From assembly GCA_913058575.1 (NCBI GenBank), contig CAJXRF010000004.1, positions 1 through 64,000 of the forward strand: 64,000 bases of DNA, written 5' to 3'. This DNA is from an uncultured Bermanella sp. Lineage in GTDB: Bacteria; Pseudomonadota; Gammaproteobacteria; Pseudomonadales; Oceanobacteraceae. Shown piece after piece: positions 38,602-47,814 of this stretch (within the stretch, counting starts at the first letter, position 1; the number at the start of each line of letters is the position of its first letter). The translations under genes were made by a program, and so were the position numbers. The notes under the pieces were generated by a model that searched no databases, was not told the DNA's origin, and saw only the letters and a program-made list of their open reading frames with translations.

Positions 38602-39360
38602 ATGATAGTCAACTCTTTTTGTAGACTCTACTTTCGCTCATTTAGCCAGCTGTTGTTGGTGATGCTTACCGTTTTTTTGAGTGCTCACGGGCAAGCCAAA
38701 ACCTATACAGTAGGTGTTGAAGCGGTTAACCACTTTCCTCATTATGACTTTAATGGCGAGAAACCAAGGGGCTATCTGGTTGAGGTGATTAATAAGTTCG
38801 CCGAATCTCAAAATTTTGATATCGACTTTAAAATCATGACGGTAGACGATCTTTGGAGCGCCTATATCAATGAAGAAGTGGATTTTCGCCTGCCGGACAA
38901 CCTGTTATGGCAAAGAGACATTAAGAAAGAATTGTCAATTACCTATAGCGCGCCTATTGCCTACTTTACAGATGGAGTGGTGAGCCTTTATGAAAACAAA
39001 GACAAGCCTTTAACCAAACTTGGCACCATAAGGGGTTTTACGCCTTGGGGTTACCAGGGAGATATTGAGTCTGGTGAGCTTGAATTGGTGACAGAGGAGA
39101 GCTTGAAAGACTTAATGGCAGGTCTTTATTCAGGGCGCTTTGATGGCGTGTATTACAATGTAGAGGCCTTTACCAAGCTTGTTCAAGAGGCTGGGCATCC
39201 AGCCACCAGTGTGGCCTTTCGCCGTAATCTGGTGAAAACCCGTTCTATATACATGTTGTCTTCAATTCACCATGGAAAATTGGTGAAAGAGTTGAATCAG
39301 TTTCTGCGCACCAATAAAACATGGGTGCGTGAGCGCAAAGCCCATTACGGCCTTAAATAA
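38602..39360 (+). CDS. Periplasmic solute-binding protein (SBP_bac_3 family), orphan
   Basis: A 252-residue exported protein with a signal peptide (about residues 1-32, cleaved near AHGQA). The mature part starts YTVGVEAVNHFPHYDFNGEKPRGYLVEVINKFA, the typical first strand and helix of amino-acid-type binding proteins. No permease or ATPase is nearby, so it may feed a distant transporter or act as an extracellular sensor. It separates ffh from rpsP, which are usually neighbours in this group, suggesting insertion. A terminator follows. A second orphan of the same family lies at 55424. Confidence 0.78.
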   Translation: MIVNSFCRLYFRSFSQLLLVMLTVFLSAHGQAKTYTVGVEAVNHFPHYDFNGEKPRGYLVEVINKFAESQNFDIDFKIMTVDDLWSAYINEEVDFRLPDNLLWQRDIKKELSITYSAPIAYFTDGVVSLYENKDKPLTKLGTIRGFTPWGYQGDIESGELELVTEESLKDLMAGLYSGRFDGVYYNVEAFTKLVQEAGHPATSVAFRRNLVKTRSIYMLSSIHHGKLVKELNQFLRTNKTWVRERKAHYGLK

Positions 39361-39367
39361 TCCCTTT

Positions 39368-39393
39368 AGCTGGTAACACAAGAGTTACCAGCT
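39368..39393 (+). terminator. Hairpin after the orphan binding protein
   Basis: A perfect 10-bp stem AGCTGGTAAC/GTTACCAGCT with a 6-nt loop, followed by AACCTTTCTTTG. It begins 7 bases past the binding-protein stop. Confidence 0.65.
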
Positions 39394-39521
39394 AACCTTT
39401 CTTTGTTTGCATAATTCCTATACAATTCGCGCCCCTAATAGTGCATCTACCCTTTTGGTAGTTGCTATTTGTCATGGTAGGTCATGTTAAAGCCTGCCCA
39501 TAATCGAGAAGGTACTGTCGT

Positions 39522-39776
39522 ATGGTAGTAATTCGCTTAGCCCGTAGTGGCTCTAAAAAACGTCCTTTTTATCATTTGTCTGTTGCTGATCAGCGTTTCC
39601 CACGTGACGGTCGCTTCATCGAACGTGTAGGTTTCTTCAACCCTGTTGCTCGTGGTGCTGAAGAGTCTCTACGTGTAAACCTTGAACGCGTTGAATACTG
39701 GATGAGCAAAGGCGCTCAGCCAAGTGACCGTGTTGCCAAGTTAATTAAAGAATCTAAAAAACAGACTGTAGCTTAA
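39522..39776 (+). CDS. rpsP: 30S ribosomal protein S16
   Basis: An 84-residue ribosomal protein with the S16 N-terminus ([24 protein letters not shown]) and the conserved IERVGFFNP block. It is first in the rpsP-rimM-trmD-rplS operon. A -10-like TACAAT at 39421 is a possible promoter element for the operon, about 100 bp upstream. Confidence 0.97.
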   Translation: MVVIRLARSGSKKRPFYHLSVADQRFPRDGRFIERVGFFNPVARGAEESLRVNLERVEYWMSKGAQPSDRVAKLIKESKKQTVA

Positions 39777-39801
39777 TTGATACTGGTAATAAGAAATTTT
39801 G

Positions 39802-40329
39802 ATGAATAAAGCACCTGATAATTTAGCCGTAATTGGCAAAGTAACTGGTGTCTATGGCATCAAGGGTTGGGTAAAAGTCTATAGTCATACCGAGCCCATG
39901 GAGAATATATTCTCTTATGGTGACTGGTTTGTGAATATGAACGGCACTTGGACTCCAGTTAAAGTCCGTAATTGGCGCCCTCATGGTAAAGGTCTAGTGG
40001 CAGCACTGGATGATTGTGAGGACAGAACATTGGCGCAGAAATACTGCCAGTGTGAAGTAGCGGTTCTTAGAGATGCGCTACCCAGTTCTGACGATGGCGA
40101 TTATTATTACCATCAATTAGAAAGTTTGTTAGTGGTTACCACTGACGACGTGGTTTTAGGCCGTATAAGCCATCTTTTCAATACCGGTGCTAACGACGTA
40201 ATGGTCGTTAAGCCGTGTAAAGAAAGCATTGATGGGCGTGAGCGTTGGCTGCCATATGCAGATCCATGCTTACAAAATATAAGCCTAGAAGACGGCGTTG
40301 TTAAAGTAGATTGGGATCCGGAATTCTAA
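39802..40329 (+). CDS. rimM: Ribosome maturation factor RimM
   Basis: A 175-residue 30S assembly factor; the N-terminal barrel begins [25 protein letters not shown] and the C-terminal PRC barrel covers about 95-175. It binds S19 and helps mature the 16S head domain. The ATG at 39802 is chosen over a TTG three bases earlier. It is two bases from trmD. Confidence 0.95.
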   Translation: MNKAPDNLAVIGKVTGVYGIKGWVKVYSHTEPMENIFSYGDWFVNMNGTWTPVKVRNWRPHGKGLVAALDDCEDRTLAQKYCQCEVAVLRDALPSSDDGDYYYHQLESLLVVTTDDVVLGRISHLFNTGANDVMVVKPCKESIDGRERWLPYADPCLQNISLEDGVVKVDWDPEF

Positions 40330-40331
40330 TC

Positions 40332-41078
40332 ATGCAGTTTGGCATCATCTCCATATTTCCTGAGATGTTCCAGGCGTTGACTGAGCAGGGCGTAACAGGC
40401 CGCGCAGTCACCAGCGGTTTGGTCTCTATTGACTGTTGGAATCCAAGAGATTTCACCACCGATCGGCATCAAACCGTAGACGACCGACCTTATGGCGGTG
40501 GTCCGGGCATGGTTATGAAGGTTGAGCCGTTAGCGCAAGCAATTGACGCGGCAAAAGCCAAATTAGGGTCGCAAAGCAAAGTGATATATTTGTCTCCGCA
40601 AGGTCGTAAGCTTGACCAAGCAGGGGCAGAAGAATTAGCCAAAGAAGATGGCTTAATCTTTTTGGCTGGTCGTTACGAAGGCGTAGACGAGCGTTTGATT
40701 CAAACGCAAGTGGACGAAGAGTGGTCCATAGGCGACTACGTGCTAAGTGGCGGTGAACTGGCAGCCATGGTGATGATGGATAGCATTATTCGCTTGGTAC
40801 CAGGGGTTTTAGGGCATGAGTTAAGTGCAGTTGAGGATTCGTTCGTCGACGGTTTACTAGATTGCCCTCACTATACTCGACCGGATAATCATAACGGTGA
40901 GCAAGTGCCCAGCATTTTGTTAAGTGGTGATCATAAAAAAATTAAGCAATGGCGTCTTAAGCAGGCGTTAGGGCGGACCTGGCAACGTAGGCCGGATCTG
41001 CTGGAGCAAAGGCCGCTCGATAAAAACGAGCAAGCGCTTTTGCAGGAATACATGCGCGAAGTTCAAGGCGACACTTGA
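40332..41078 (+). CDS. trmD: tRNA (guanine-N1)-methyltransferase TrmD
   Basis: A 248-residue SPOUT methyltransferase that makes m1G37 in tRNA. The N-terminus [14 protein letters not shown], the knot motifs [12 protein letters not shown] and [15 protein letters not shown], and the C-terminal HYTRP segment are diagnostic. I use the ATG at 40332; the frame is open upstream but overlaps rimM. Confidence 0.97.
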   Translation: MQFGIISIFPEMFQALTEQGVTGRAVTSGLVSIDCWNPRDFTTDRHQTVDDRPYGGGPGMVMKVEPLAQAIDAAKAKLGSQSKVIYLSPQGRKLDQAGAEELAKEDGLIFLAGRYEGVDERLIQTQVDEEWSIGDYVLSGGELAAMVMMDSIIRLVPGVLGHELSAVEDSFVDGLLDCPHYTRPDNHNGEQVPSILLSGDHKKIKQWRLKQALGRTWQRRPDLLEQRPLDKNEQALLQEYMREVQGDT

Positions 41079-41107
41079 ACCTATCCGTCATTAATTAGGA
41101 GCTAGCC

Positions 41108-41470
41108 ATGAGCAGCAAGAACAAAATTATCCAGGCCCTTGAGTCTGCACAGCTTAAAACTGACGTACCTGTATTCGGTGCCGGTGATACCGTTATCGTT
41201 CAGGTTAAAGTAAAAGAAGGTACACGTGAGCGTCTACAGGCCTATGAAGGTGTTGTAATTGCTAAGAAAAACCGTGGCCTAAACTCTTCTTTCATCGTTC
41301 GTAAGATTTCTAGCGGTGTGGGTGTTGAGCGTACTTTCCAGACTCACAGCCGTTTGATCGATAGCATCGAAGTTAAGCGTCGTGGTGCTGTTCGTCAGGC
41401 CAAGATCTACTACTTGCGTGAGCGTAGTGGTCGTTCTGCACGTATCAAAGAGAAGTTGGCAACTCGATAG
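41108..41470 (+). CDS. rplS: 50S ribosomal protein L19
   Basis: A 120-residue L19: [29 protein letters not shown] and [12 protein letters not shown] are the conserved blocks. It closes the rpsP operon. TTAGGAG precedes the ATG. A terminator follows at 41565, within a block of repeated elements. Confidence 0.97.
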   Translation: MSSKNKIIQALESAQLKTDVPVFGAGDTVIVQVKVKEGTRERLQAYEGVVIAKKNRGLNSSFIVRKISSGVGVERTFQTHSRLIDSIEVKRRGAVRQAKIYYLRERSGRSARIKEKLATR

Positions 41471-41480
41471 TTACTTTACG

Positions 41481-41663
41481 GATGTAAGGTTAGGATTTTA
41501 CTCCAAGCAAATCCTAAGTACTTACATCCTTGTAAGTAATGTCGATCTGTTAGCAGAAAAACGAAAGGGTCATTCGAAAGAATGGCCCTTTTACGTACAG
41601 GACGTACGTCAGGATTTTTGTTCCAGACAAATCCCAAGTACTTACATCCTGTAAGCAATGCCG
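41481..41663. repeat. Two imperfect copies of a ~65-bp hairpin element
   Basis: Copy one (about 41481-41546) can fold on itself: GGATGTAAG pairs with CTTACATCC, and inside it TTAGGATTT pairs with AAATCCTAA around a 10-nt loop. Copy two (about 41599-41663) repeats the order with mismatches in the outer stem. They flank the rplS terminator. This is the form of REP-like or MITE-derived elements; other genomic copies would be expected but cannot be seen here. Confidence 0.75.
41565..41592 (+). terminator. Rho-independent terminator of the rpsP-rplS operon
   Basis: An 11-bp stem, AAGGGTCATTC with GAATGGCCCTT (one G-U pair), has a GAAA tetraloop and is followed by TT. It sits between the two hairpin-element copies. 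Confidence 0.85.
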
Positions 41664-41672
41664 AGGAGCCAT

Positions 41673-41780
41673 GGATGGTGGCATCGGTATGGCTCAGGTG
41701 GTTTGTTGTGCATTCAAGCTAAGGCTGGATGGTGGCATCGGTATGGCTCTGGTGGTTTGTTGTGCATTCAAACTAAGGCT
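41673..41780. repeat. Tandem repeat, 2 x 54 bp
   Basis: Two near-identical 54-bp units at 41673-41726 and 41727-41780, differing at very few bases, with a degenerate third unit after them. 54 is a multiple of 3, so two reading frames stay open across it (for example 41671-41883), giving a repeated GGIGMA/VVCCAFK pattern. No ribosome binding site or homologue supports translation. The remainder of the gap to 42085 holds nothing else I recognise. Confidence 0.8.
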
Positions 41781-42085
41781 GGGTATAGCTCAGATCTGTT
41801 GCTATATATTCAAGCAAGGCGCCACCGATATGATCCAAATCGATTGCCCTAAATTCGAGTTAAAGCACTTAGTCCTTCCTTAATAACTCCAAAATCACCC
41901 AAAGAAACTCACCGTTCCAAACACCCCATAGCTCACTATTTTTACATAAGGCCTCCTACCCATAGGCTTTAAGGTTTTTTAAAGAGATTTTTGTCAGGAA
42001 TTCATCTCACTTTATCAAGTGATCGCTGGAACTCCTTGCAGAGTTAGTGCTCTAATACTGTGACTTAAATTATTAGAGAACCATC

Positions 42086-42838
42086 ATGCGGATTATCTTG
42101 TTATTTGGCGCCGTTTTAGCCTCGTTAGTAACACTTAGCAGTCAGGCAGAAGAAAGTGCTGAAGAAACCATATCTAAAGCCTTGCGTGCAGCGCAGCCTA
42201 ATTTAATTTTACAAAGCGCTACTCAGGTTGAAGGGCAGGCTCTTTACGAGGTTGAGCTAACATCGGGGCAGGTGCTTTATAGCACGCCAGATGGTAAGTA
42301 CTTTGTGTATGGCTCTTTGTTTGAGGCCGGTGACAACCAGTTGGTCGATTTAACCGCCAAGCGTGGTGATGCTAAGCGTCAGAAGTTACTAGCTTCCGTT
42401 AATGCCGATGACATGGTGGTTTTTCAAAGTAAAGGTGAGCAAAAGGCCGTTGTTAACGTATTTACCGATGTGGATTGTGGCTACTGCCGTAAACTGCACC
42501 GTGAAGTGCCACGTTTAAACGAGTTGGGCATTACCGTGCGTTACCTAGCTTACCCGCGTGCTGGTGTGTATAGCGACCAAAAGCGCACCAAGTTCACCGG
42601 TTCATACAAAAAATTGAAATCCGTATGGTGTGATGCGGATCGCCCTGCAGCCATGAGCAAAGCGAAGGCAACGGGCTTTATTAAAGAAAATCTAAACTGC
42701 GACGCCCCTATTGAGGCGCAGTTGGCATTAGGTGAGCAGTTTGGTGTGCGTGGCACCCCAGCCTTAATCTTTGAATCCGGTGAGTTAGTGCCAGGGTATA
42801 TGCCTGCCGACGAGCTAGCGAAGAAGCTAGGTTTGTAA
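42086..42838 (+). CDS. dsbC: Thiol:disulfide isomerase DsbC
   Basis: A 250-residue periplasmic isomerase that repairs wrong disulfides. A signal peptide (about 1-21) is followed by the dimerisation domain, a linker helix and a thioredoxin domain with the active site Cys131-Gly-Tyr-Cys134 in DVDCGYCRKLH. The cis-Pro is in GVRGTPALIFE. The position between rplS and hom is typical of the group. A terminator follows. Confidence 0.93.
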   Translation: MRIILLFGAVLASLVTLSSQAEESAEETISKALRAAQPNLILQSATQVEGQALYEVELTSGQVLYSTPDGKYFVYGSLFEAGDNQLVDLTAKRGDAKRQKLLASVNADDMVVFQSKGEQKAVVNVFTDVDCGYCRKLHREVPRLNELGITVRYLAYPRAGVYSDQKRTKFTGSYKKLKSVWCDADRPAAMSKAKATGFIKENLNCDAPIEAQLALGEQFGVRGTPALIFESGELVPGYMPADELAKKLGL

Positions 42839-42867
42839 ATATAAAGCTTAATTTACACCTCCTAAAA

Positions 42868-42899
42868 ACCGCTGAATGTTGCCATTCAGCGGTTTTTTT
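42868..42899 (+). terminator. Rho-independent terminator of dsbC
   Basis: ACCGCTGAATG pairs with CATTCAGCGGT around a 3-nt loop and is followed by seven T residues. Confidence 0.9.
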
Positions 42900-43083
42900 C
42901 ATTCTGTGGCCAAGCTGCACAATATCCATGGGCTAGGCCCCGTCTTTCTTGCTTTTTAATCGTATTTTTAGCGCCATTTTTAGTTATGTTGTGGTACATT
43001 TACCCCCAAATTTTTCAGTCGATATGTCGCACCACGACAATTACATAATAAGGGTGTGACGACAGCATAACGGAGAGAGTGTT

Positions 43084-44364
43084 GTGAAGCCGATTAAAGT
43101 AGGTATCTGTGGTTTTGGCACCGTTGGTGGTGGCACCTTCAACGTATTAACAAATAACGCTAGCGAGATTGCTCGTCGTGCGGGTTGTGAAATAATTATT
43201 GAGCAAGTTGGCGCTCGTCGCGATAACGCCGACTGCGATACCAGCAATACCAATATGACTACGGACATTTTTGATGTGGCCCGTAACCCTGAAATTGACG
43301 TTGTTGTTGAGTTAATCGGTGGCTATGACGTGGCCAAAGAATTAGTACTTGAAGCCATTAAAAACGGCAAGCACGTAGTGACGGCCAATAAAGCCCTTAT
43401 TGCTGTGCACGGTGAAGAGATTTTTGCTGCCGCTAAAGAAGCAGGCGTTACGGTTGGCTATGAAGCCGGTGTTGCCGGTGGTATCCCTGTTATTAAAGCC
43501 ATTCGCGAAGGTTTGGCGGCCAATAAGATTAATCGCTTGGCGGGTATCATTAACGGTACTGGTAACTTCATTTTGACTGAAATGCGTGACAAGGGCCGTG
43601 CCTTTGAAGATGTATTAAAAGAAGCGCAAGATTTGGGTTACGCAGAAGCTGACCCTACCTTCGATGTTGAAGGCATTGATGCCGCCCATAAGCTTACTAT
43701 TTTGTCATCTATTGCATACGGTATTCCGCTGCAGTTTGATAATTGCTTTACCGAAGGCATTAGCAAAATCACTCGTGAAGATGTGGAATACGCTGAAGAG
43801 CTGGGTTACCGCATTAAGCATTTGGGCGTGAGTTGTCGAACTGTTGCCGGCATTGATTTGCGGGTTCACCCAACCTTGATTCCTGAAGCCAACATGATCG
43901 CAAAAGTGGATGGTGTAATGAACGCCGTGGCTGTGAATGGCGATGCTGTAAACGACACCTTGTTCTGCGGCCCTGGCGCCGGTGCTGGTCCAACCGCATC
44001 TGCTGTGGTGGCGGATATTATTGATATCGCCCGGGGCATTAAAGTTGAGCCGCTTTCTTATAATTCTTTGGACGATGTAAAAGTACTGGCTATTGATGAA
44101 ATTGAAACCAGCTATTACTTGCGCATGCAAGCGGTTGATAAAGCCGGTGTATTGGCTAACGTGGCAAGTATTTTAAGCAATAAGGGCATCAATATCGAAG
44201 CCATTATTCAAAAAGAGCCAGCGCCTGATGAAACACTTGTGCCTTTGATTATGCTGACGCACAAGGTTCAAGAAAAAATCATGAACCAAGCTATTAGCGA
44301 AATAGAGTCTCTTGCTGGCATTAATGGCAGCATCACGCGCATTCGTGTTGAGCACTTAAACTAA
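43084..44364 (+). CDS. hom: Homoserine dehydrogenase
   Basis: A 426-residue NAD(P)-dependent enzyme making homoserine for threonine and methionine. The Rossmann motif GFGTVGGGTF, the catalytic core EAGVAGGIPVI and GTGNFI, and a C-terminal ACT domain (about 345-426) for threonine feedback are visible. The start is a GTG with GGAGAG upstream. It is followed by thrC after 92 bp. Confidence 0.95.
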   Translation: MKPIKVGICGFGTVGGGTFNVLTNNASEIARRAGCEIIIEQVGARRDNADCDTSNTNMTTDIFDVARNPEIDVVVELIGGYDVAKELVLEAIKNGKHVVTANKALIAVHGEEIFAAAKEAGVTVGYEAGVAGGIPVIKAIREGLAANKINRLAGIINGTGNFILTEMRDKGRAFEDVLKEAQDLGYAEADPTFDVEGIDAAHKLTILSSIAYGIPLQFDNCFTEGISKITREDVEYAEELGYRIKHLGVSCRTVAGIDLRVHPTLIPEANMIAKVDGVMNAVAVNGDAVNDTLFCGPGAGAGPTASAVVADIIDIARGIKVEPLSYNSLDDVKVLAIDEIETSYYLRMQAVDKAGVLANVASILSNKGINIEAIIQKEPAPDETLVPLIMLTHKVQEKIMNQAISEIESLAGINGSITRIRVEHLN

Positions 44365-44456
44365 TTTTAAAAATTAAAGGCGTTTTATAAACGATAATAA
44401 ATGTTTGTAAAACGCTTTAAATATTATTGTGATGACCTAATTTGGGTTAAGTAATT

Positions 44457-45857
44457 ATGATGAAATATATTTCCACTCGTGGAAACGCACCAGAACTAAC
44501 ATTTGAAGAAGTATTACTAACCGGTCTTGCTGACGACGGTGGCTTATACGTTCCGAAAGTTGTGCCACAGTTTAGTCAGGCTGAAATTGAATCTTGGCGT
44601 GACCTTCCCTATGCGCAGTTAGCTCATAAAATTATTCTGCCGTTTGTTGAAGGCAGTGTAGACAGTGATGCCTTAAAAACTATTCTTGATGACGTGTACG
44701 GAAGTTTTGCTCATAAAGCAGTGGCGCCTCTTCAGCAGCTTGACCATAACGAATACGTGTTAGAACTTTTCCATGGCCCGACCCTCGCCTTTAAAGATTT
44801 TGCCTTACAAACTCTTGGCCGTTTATTAGATTACATTTTAGAGCGCCGTCACGAAAAAGTAGTGATCATGGGTGCCACATCCGGTGATACCGGTTCGGCC
44901 GCCATTGAAGGCACCAAGGCGTGTCGTAATGTGGATATTTTTATTTTGCATCCGCATAACAAGGTATCTGAAGTTCAACGCCGTCAAATGACCACAGTTG
45001 AAGGGGATAATATTTATAATATCGCCATCAAGGGTAACTTTGATCAAGCACAAGAAATGATTAAAGCCAGCTTTGCTGATAAATCTTTCTTGAAAGGTGA
45101 GCGTAAACTGGTGGCGGTAAACAGCATTAACTGGGCACGTATCATGTCTCAGATCGTTTACTACTTTTATTCTTCGCTTAATTTGGGTGGGCCGCTTCGC
45201 CCCATGGCTTACTCGGTACCAACCGGTAATTTTGGTGATATTTTTGCCGGTTACATGGCCAAGAAAATGGGCTTGCCAATTGAGCAATTAATCATAGCCA
45301 CTAACAGCAACGATGTATTGCATCGCTTCATGAGTAAAAACCAATACGAAGTGCATGAGTTGTTACACACCATTACGCCTTCCATGGATATTGCTGTGTC
45401 GTCAAACTTCGAGCGTTTATTGTTTGATTTATACGATCAAGACGGGCTTGCGTTGGCTGAATTAATGACACGCATGAATGCTAAAAAGGACATCGTAACC
45501 CTCGATGACGACAAGTTAGCGAAAGCTCGCGAGTTATTTGATTCTTACGCCTGTGATGAGGACACTACGGTTAAAACCATGCAAGAAGTGTTTGATGAAA
45601 CCGGTTACTTGTTAGATCCACACACCGCCATTGGTGTAAAGGCAGCCCGTACTGTACGTCGTAATAAAGATATTCCAATGATTACCTTGGGTACAGCTCA
45701 CCCTGTGAAGTTTGAAGAAGCGGTTAAGCGTGCGGGCTTTGAAATGCCAACATTGCCACATCACTTAACAGACTTGATGGAGCGTGAAGAGCGCCTTGAT
45801 GTATTGCCAGCTGATTTGGCTGAAGTACAAAAATTTGTGGCTGAAAAAACCTTTTAA
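44457..45857 (+). CDS. thrC: Threonine synthase
   Basis: A 466-residue PLP enzyme converting O-phosphohomoserine to threonine. MKYISTRGNAPELTFEE is the family N-terminus; the PLP lysine lies in FHGPTLAFKDFALQTLG, and the phosphate loop in SGDTGSAAIE. Two ATG codons in a row begin the gene. It forms the pathway pair with hom and ends at a strong hairpin. Confidence 0.96.
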   Translation: MMKYISTRGNAPELTFEEVLLTGLADDGGLYVPKVVPQFSQAEIESWRDLPYAQLAHKIILPFVEGSVDSDALKTILDDVYGSFAHKAVAPLQQLDHNEYVLELFHGPTLAFKDFALQTLGRLLDYILERRHEKVVIMGATSGDTGSAAIEGTKACRNVDIFILHPHNKVSEVQRRQMTTVEGDNIYNIAIKGNFDQAQEMIKASFADKSFLKGERKLVAVNSINWARIMSQIVYYFYSSLNLGGPLRPMAYSVPTGNFGDIFAGYMAKKMGLPIEQLIIATNSNDVLHRFMSKNQYEVHELLHTITPSMDIAVSSNFERLLFDLYDQDGLALAELMTRMNAKKDIVTLDDDKLAKARELFDSYACDEDTTVKTMQEVFDETGYLLDPHTAIGVKAARTVRRNKDIPMITLGTAHPVKFEEAVKRAGFEMPTLPHHLTDLMEREERLDVLPADLAEVQKFVAEKTF

Positions 45858-45880
45858 ATAATTTTTACTGTTTTTAAAAA

Positions 45881-45913
45881 AGCCGAAGCCGTATATTACG
45901 ACTTCGGCTTTTT
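45881..45913 (+). terminator. Rho-independent terminator of thrC
   Basis: AGCCGAAG and CTTCGGCT form an 8-bp stem around a 13-nt loop and are followed by five T residues. Confidence 0.85.
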
Positions 45914-45965
45914 CATTTCTGCCATTCTAGAAATATAAAATAATCGTCATTGGGAAAACTAAGTT

Positions 45966-47702
45966 ATGAGCGTTCAAATTCAGCGTCGACCAAGTGACTC
46001 TTCACTGCCCTTGGTAGATCGAATTTTACACGGCCGTGGTTTAACTCGTGATGCATTGGCTTATAGTCTTAACGGCTTGGCAGACTTTTCATCGTTAAAG
46101 GATATTGAAAAAGCCGCTCAGTTATTGGCTGATGCCATTGAGCAAAAAAAGCGTATATTAATTGTTGGTGATTTTGATGTGGACGGTGCCACCAGCACAG
46201 CACTGGCGGTAGATTGTTTACAAAAGATGGGGGCCACTTGGGTGCATTATCTAGTGCCTAATCGGTTTGAATACGGCTATGGGTTATCAACGCCCATAGT
46301 GGACCTTGCTCAAAAAGAGTATCAGCCAGATTTATTGGTGACGGTGGATAATGGTATTTCCAGCTTTGAAGGGGTGGCGCGTGCTAAAGAGTTAGGCATG
46401 CAAGTGTTGGTTACCGACCACCATTTAGCTGGTGATGGATTACCCAGTGCCGATGCCATAGTGAACCCTAATCAACCTAACTGTAAATTCCCGTCTAAAA
46501 ATGCTTGTGGCTGTGCGGTGATTTTTTACGTGTGCTGCGCGCTGCGGCGTCATTTAATTCAGCAAGGTACGCCACAAGAAAACTTGCCAAACATGGCGGG
46601 TTATCTAGATTTAGTTTCCCTAGCCACGGTAGCCGATGTGGTGCCGCTAGATGATAATAATCGCATTTTAGTGGAACAAGGCTTGCGCCGAATTCGCAAA
46701 GGTGTCGCGCGCCCTGGTATTCAATCATTATTAAAAGTGGCTAAGAAAAATCAAAGCCAACTCACCAGTAAAGATTTTGGTTTTGCATTAGGGCCAAGAC
46801 TTAATGCCGCAGGGCGCATGGATGATATGAGCATAGGCATAGACTGTTTGTTGGCTCAAGATCCTGATAGAGCCTATTCAATTGCCCAGACTCTGGATGA
46901 ATTAAATCAAGACCGAAAACTTGTGGAAGGGGGTATGCAACAAGAGGCTTTAACACAATTAAATAAACTGCCCCTTGATGATATACAGGCCGCCAATAGC
47001 CTGTGCTTATTTCAGGCTGATTGGCATCAGGGTGTTATAGGATTGTTGGCTTCACGCCTTAAAGAAAAATTTTACCGGCCAGTGATTGTGTTTGCGCCAG
47101 CCGACGAGGCGGCCGTGGGGGAAGATCAAGAAGTGAAGGGCAGCGGCCGCTCTATCCCTGGTTTTCATTTACGGGACGCCTTAGATTTAGTGGCCAAACG
47201 ATTGCCCCATGTATTATCTAAATTTGGTGGCCATGCCATGGCGGCGGGTTTGTCCATTAAGAAAAAACACATTGAAGAATTCAAAAATGTTTTTGAAGAA
47301 GTGGCATCTGGATTACTCACTGAAGATTTATTGGTGAATGTACTGATGACAGACGGTGCTCCATCGCCACAAGATTACAATGTGAACATGGCCAGAGAAT
47401 TACGCTTCGTGGCCCCTTGGGGGCAAAATTTCCCAGAACCGTTATTTGATGCGCAGTTTGATGTGGCGAATTTTCGCTTAATTGGCGCCGACAAGAATCA
47501 TTTAAAATTAACCCTGCAAGATCCTGTGAGTCATCATGTCTACGATGCCATTCTTTTTAATATTGATCGCTTTAATCTAGAGCGAAGCGACATAGAGGCC
47601 AATAAACTAAAACATGTGCATGTGGTATTTGAAATGGATGTAAATGAATTTAGGGGAAATGAAAACCTGCAATTAATGATTCGTCATCTAGTACGTATAT
47701 AA
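45966..47702 (+). CDS. recJ: Single-stranded-DNA-specific exonuclease RecJ
   Basis: A 578-residue 5'-3' exonuclease used in recombination and mismatch repair. The DHH motifs are in place: GDFDVDGATSTALAV, VTVDNGISS and VTDHHLAGDG; the DHHA1 domain has SGRSIPGFHLRDAL and KFGGHAMAAGL. C-terminal OB-like domain. Length is normal. Confidence 0.96.
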   Translation: MSVQIQRRPSDSSLPLVDRILHGRGLTRDALAYSLNGLADFSSLKDIEKAAQLLADAIEQKKRILIVGDFDVDGATSTALAVDCLQKMGATWVHYLVPNRFEYGYGLSTPIVDLAQKEYQPDLLVTVDNGISSFEGVARAKELGMQVLVTDHHLAGDGLPSADAIVNPNQPNCKFPSKNACGCAVIFYVCCALRRHLIQQGTPQENLPNMAGYLDLVSLATVADVVPLDDNNRILVEQGLRRIRKGVARPGIQSLLKVAKKNQSQLTSKDFGFALGPRLNAAGRMDDMSIGIDCLLAQDPDRAYSIAQTLDELNQDRKLVEGGMQQEALTQLNKLPLDDIQAANSLCLFQADWHQGVIGLLASRLKEKFYRPVIVFAPADEAAVGEDQEVKGSGRSIPGFHLRDALDLVAKRLPHVLSKFGGHAMAAGLSIKKKHIEEFKNVFEEVASGLLTEDLLVNVLMTDGAPSPQDYNVNMARELRFVAPWGQNFPEPLFDAQFDVANFRLIGADKNHLKLTLQDPVSHHVYDAILFNIDRFNLERSDIEANKLKHVHVVFEMDVNEFRGNENLQLMIRHLVRI

Positions 47703-47814
47703 GTAGGTAAGAGCGAATTTCACAGCCATTTTCAGTGAATATGTTCTTTCCTTCCATATGATCCTACTCTTTAATAAGTCGCAGTTTTATTATAAAAATA
47801 AGTAGGTACTCACC

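Noticed and set aside
41671-41883. Real 70-residue repeat protein
   Set aside because: No ribosome binding site or recognised homologue; a tandem repeat of 54 bp explains the open frames.
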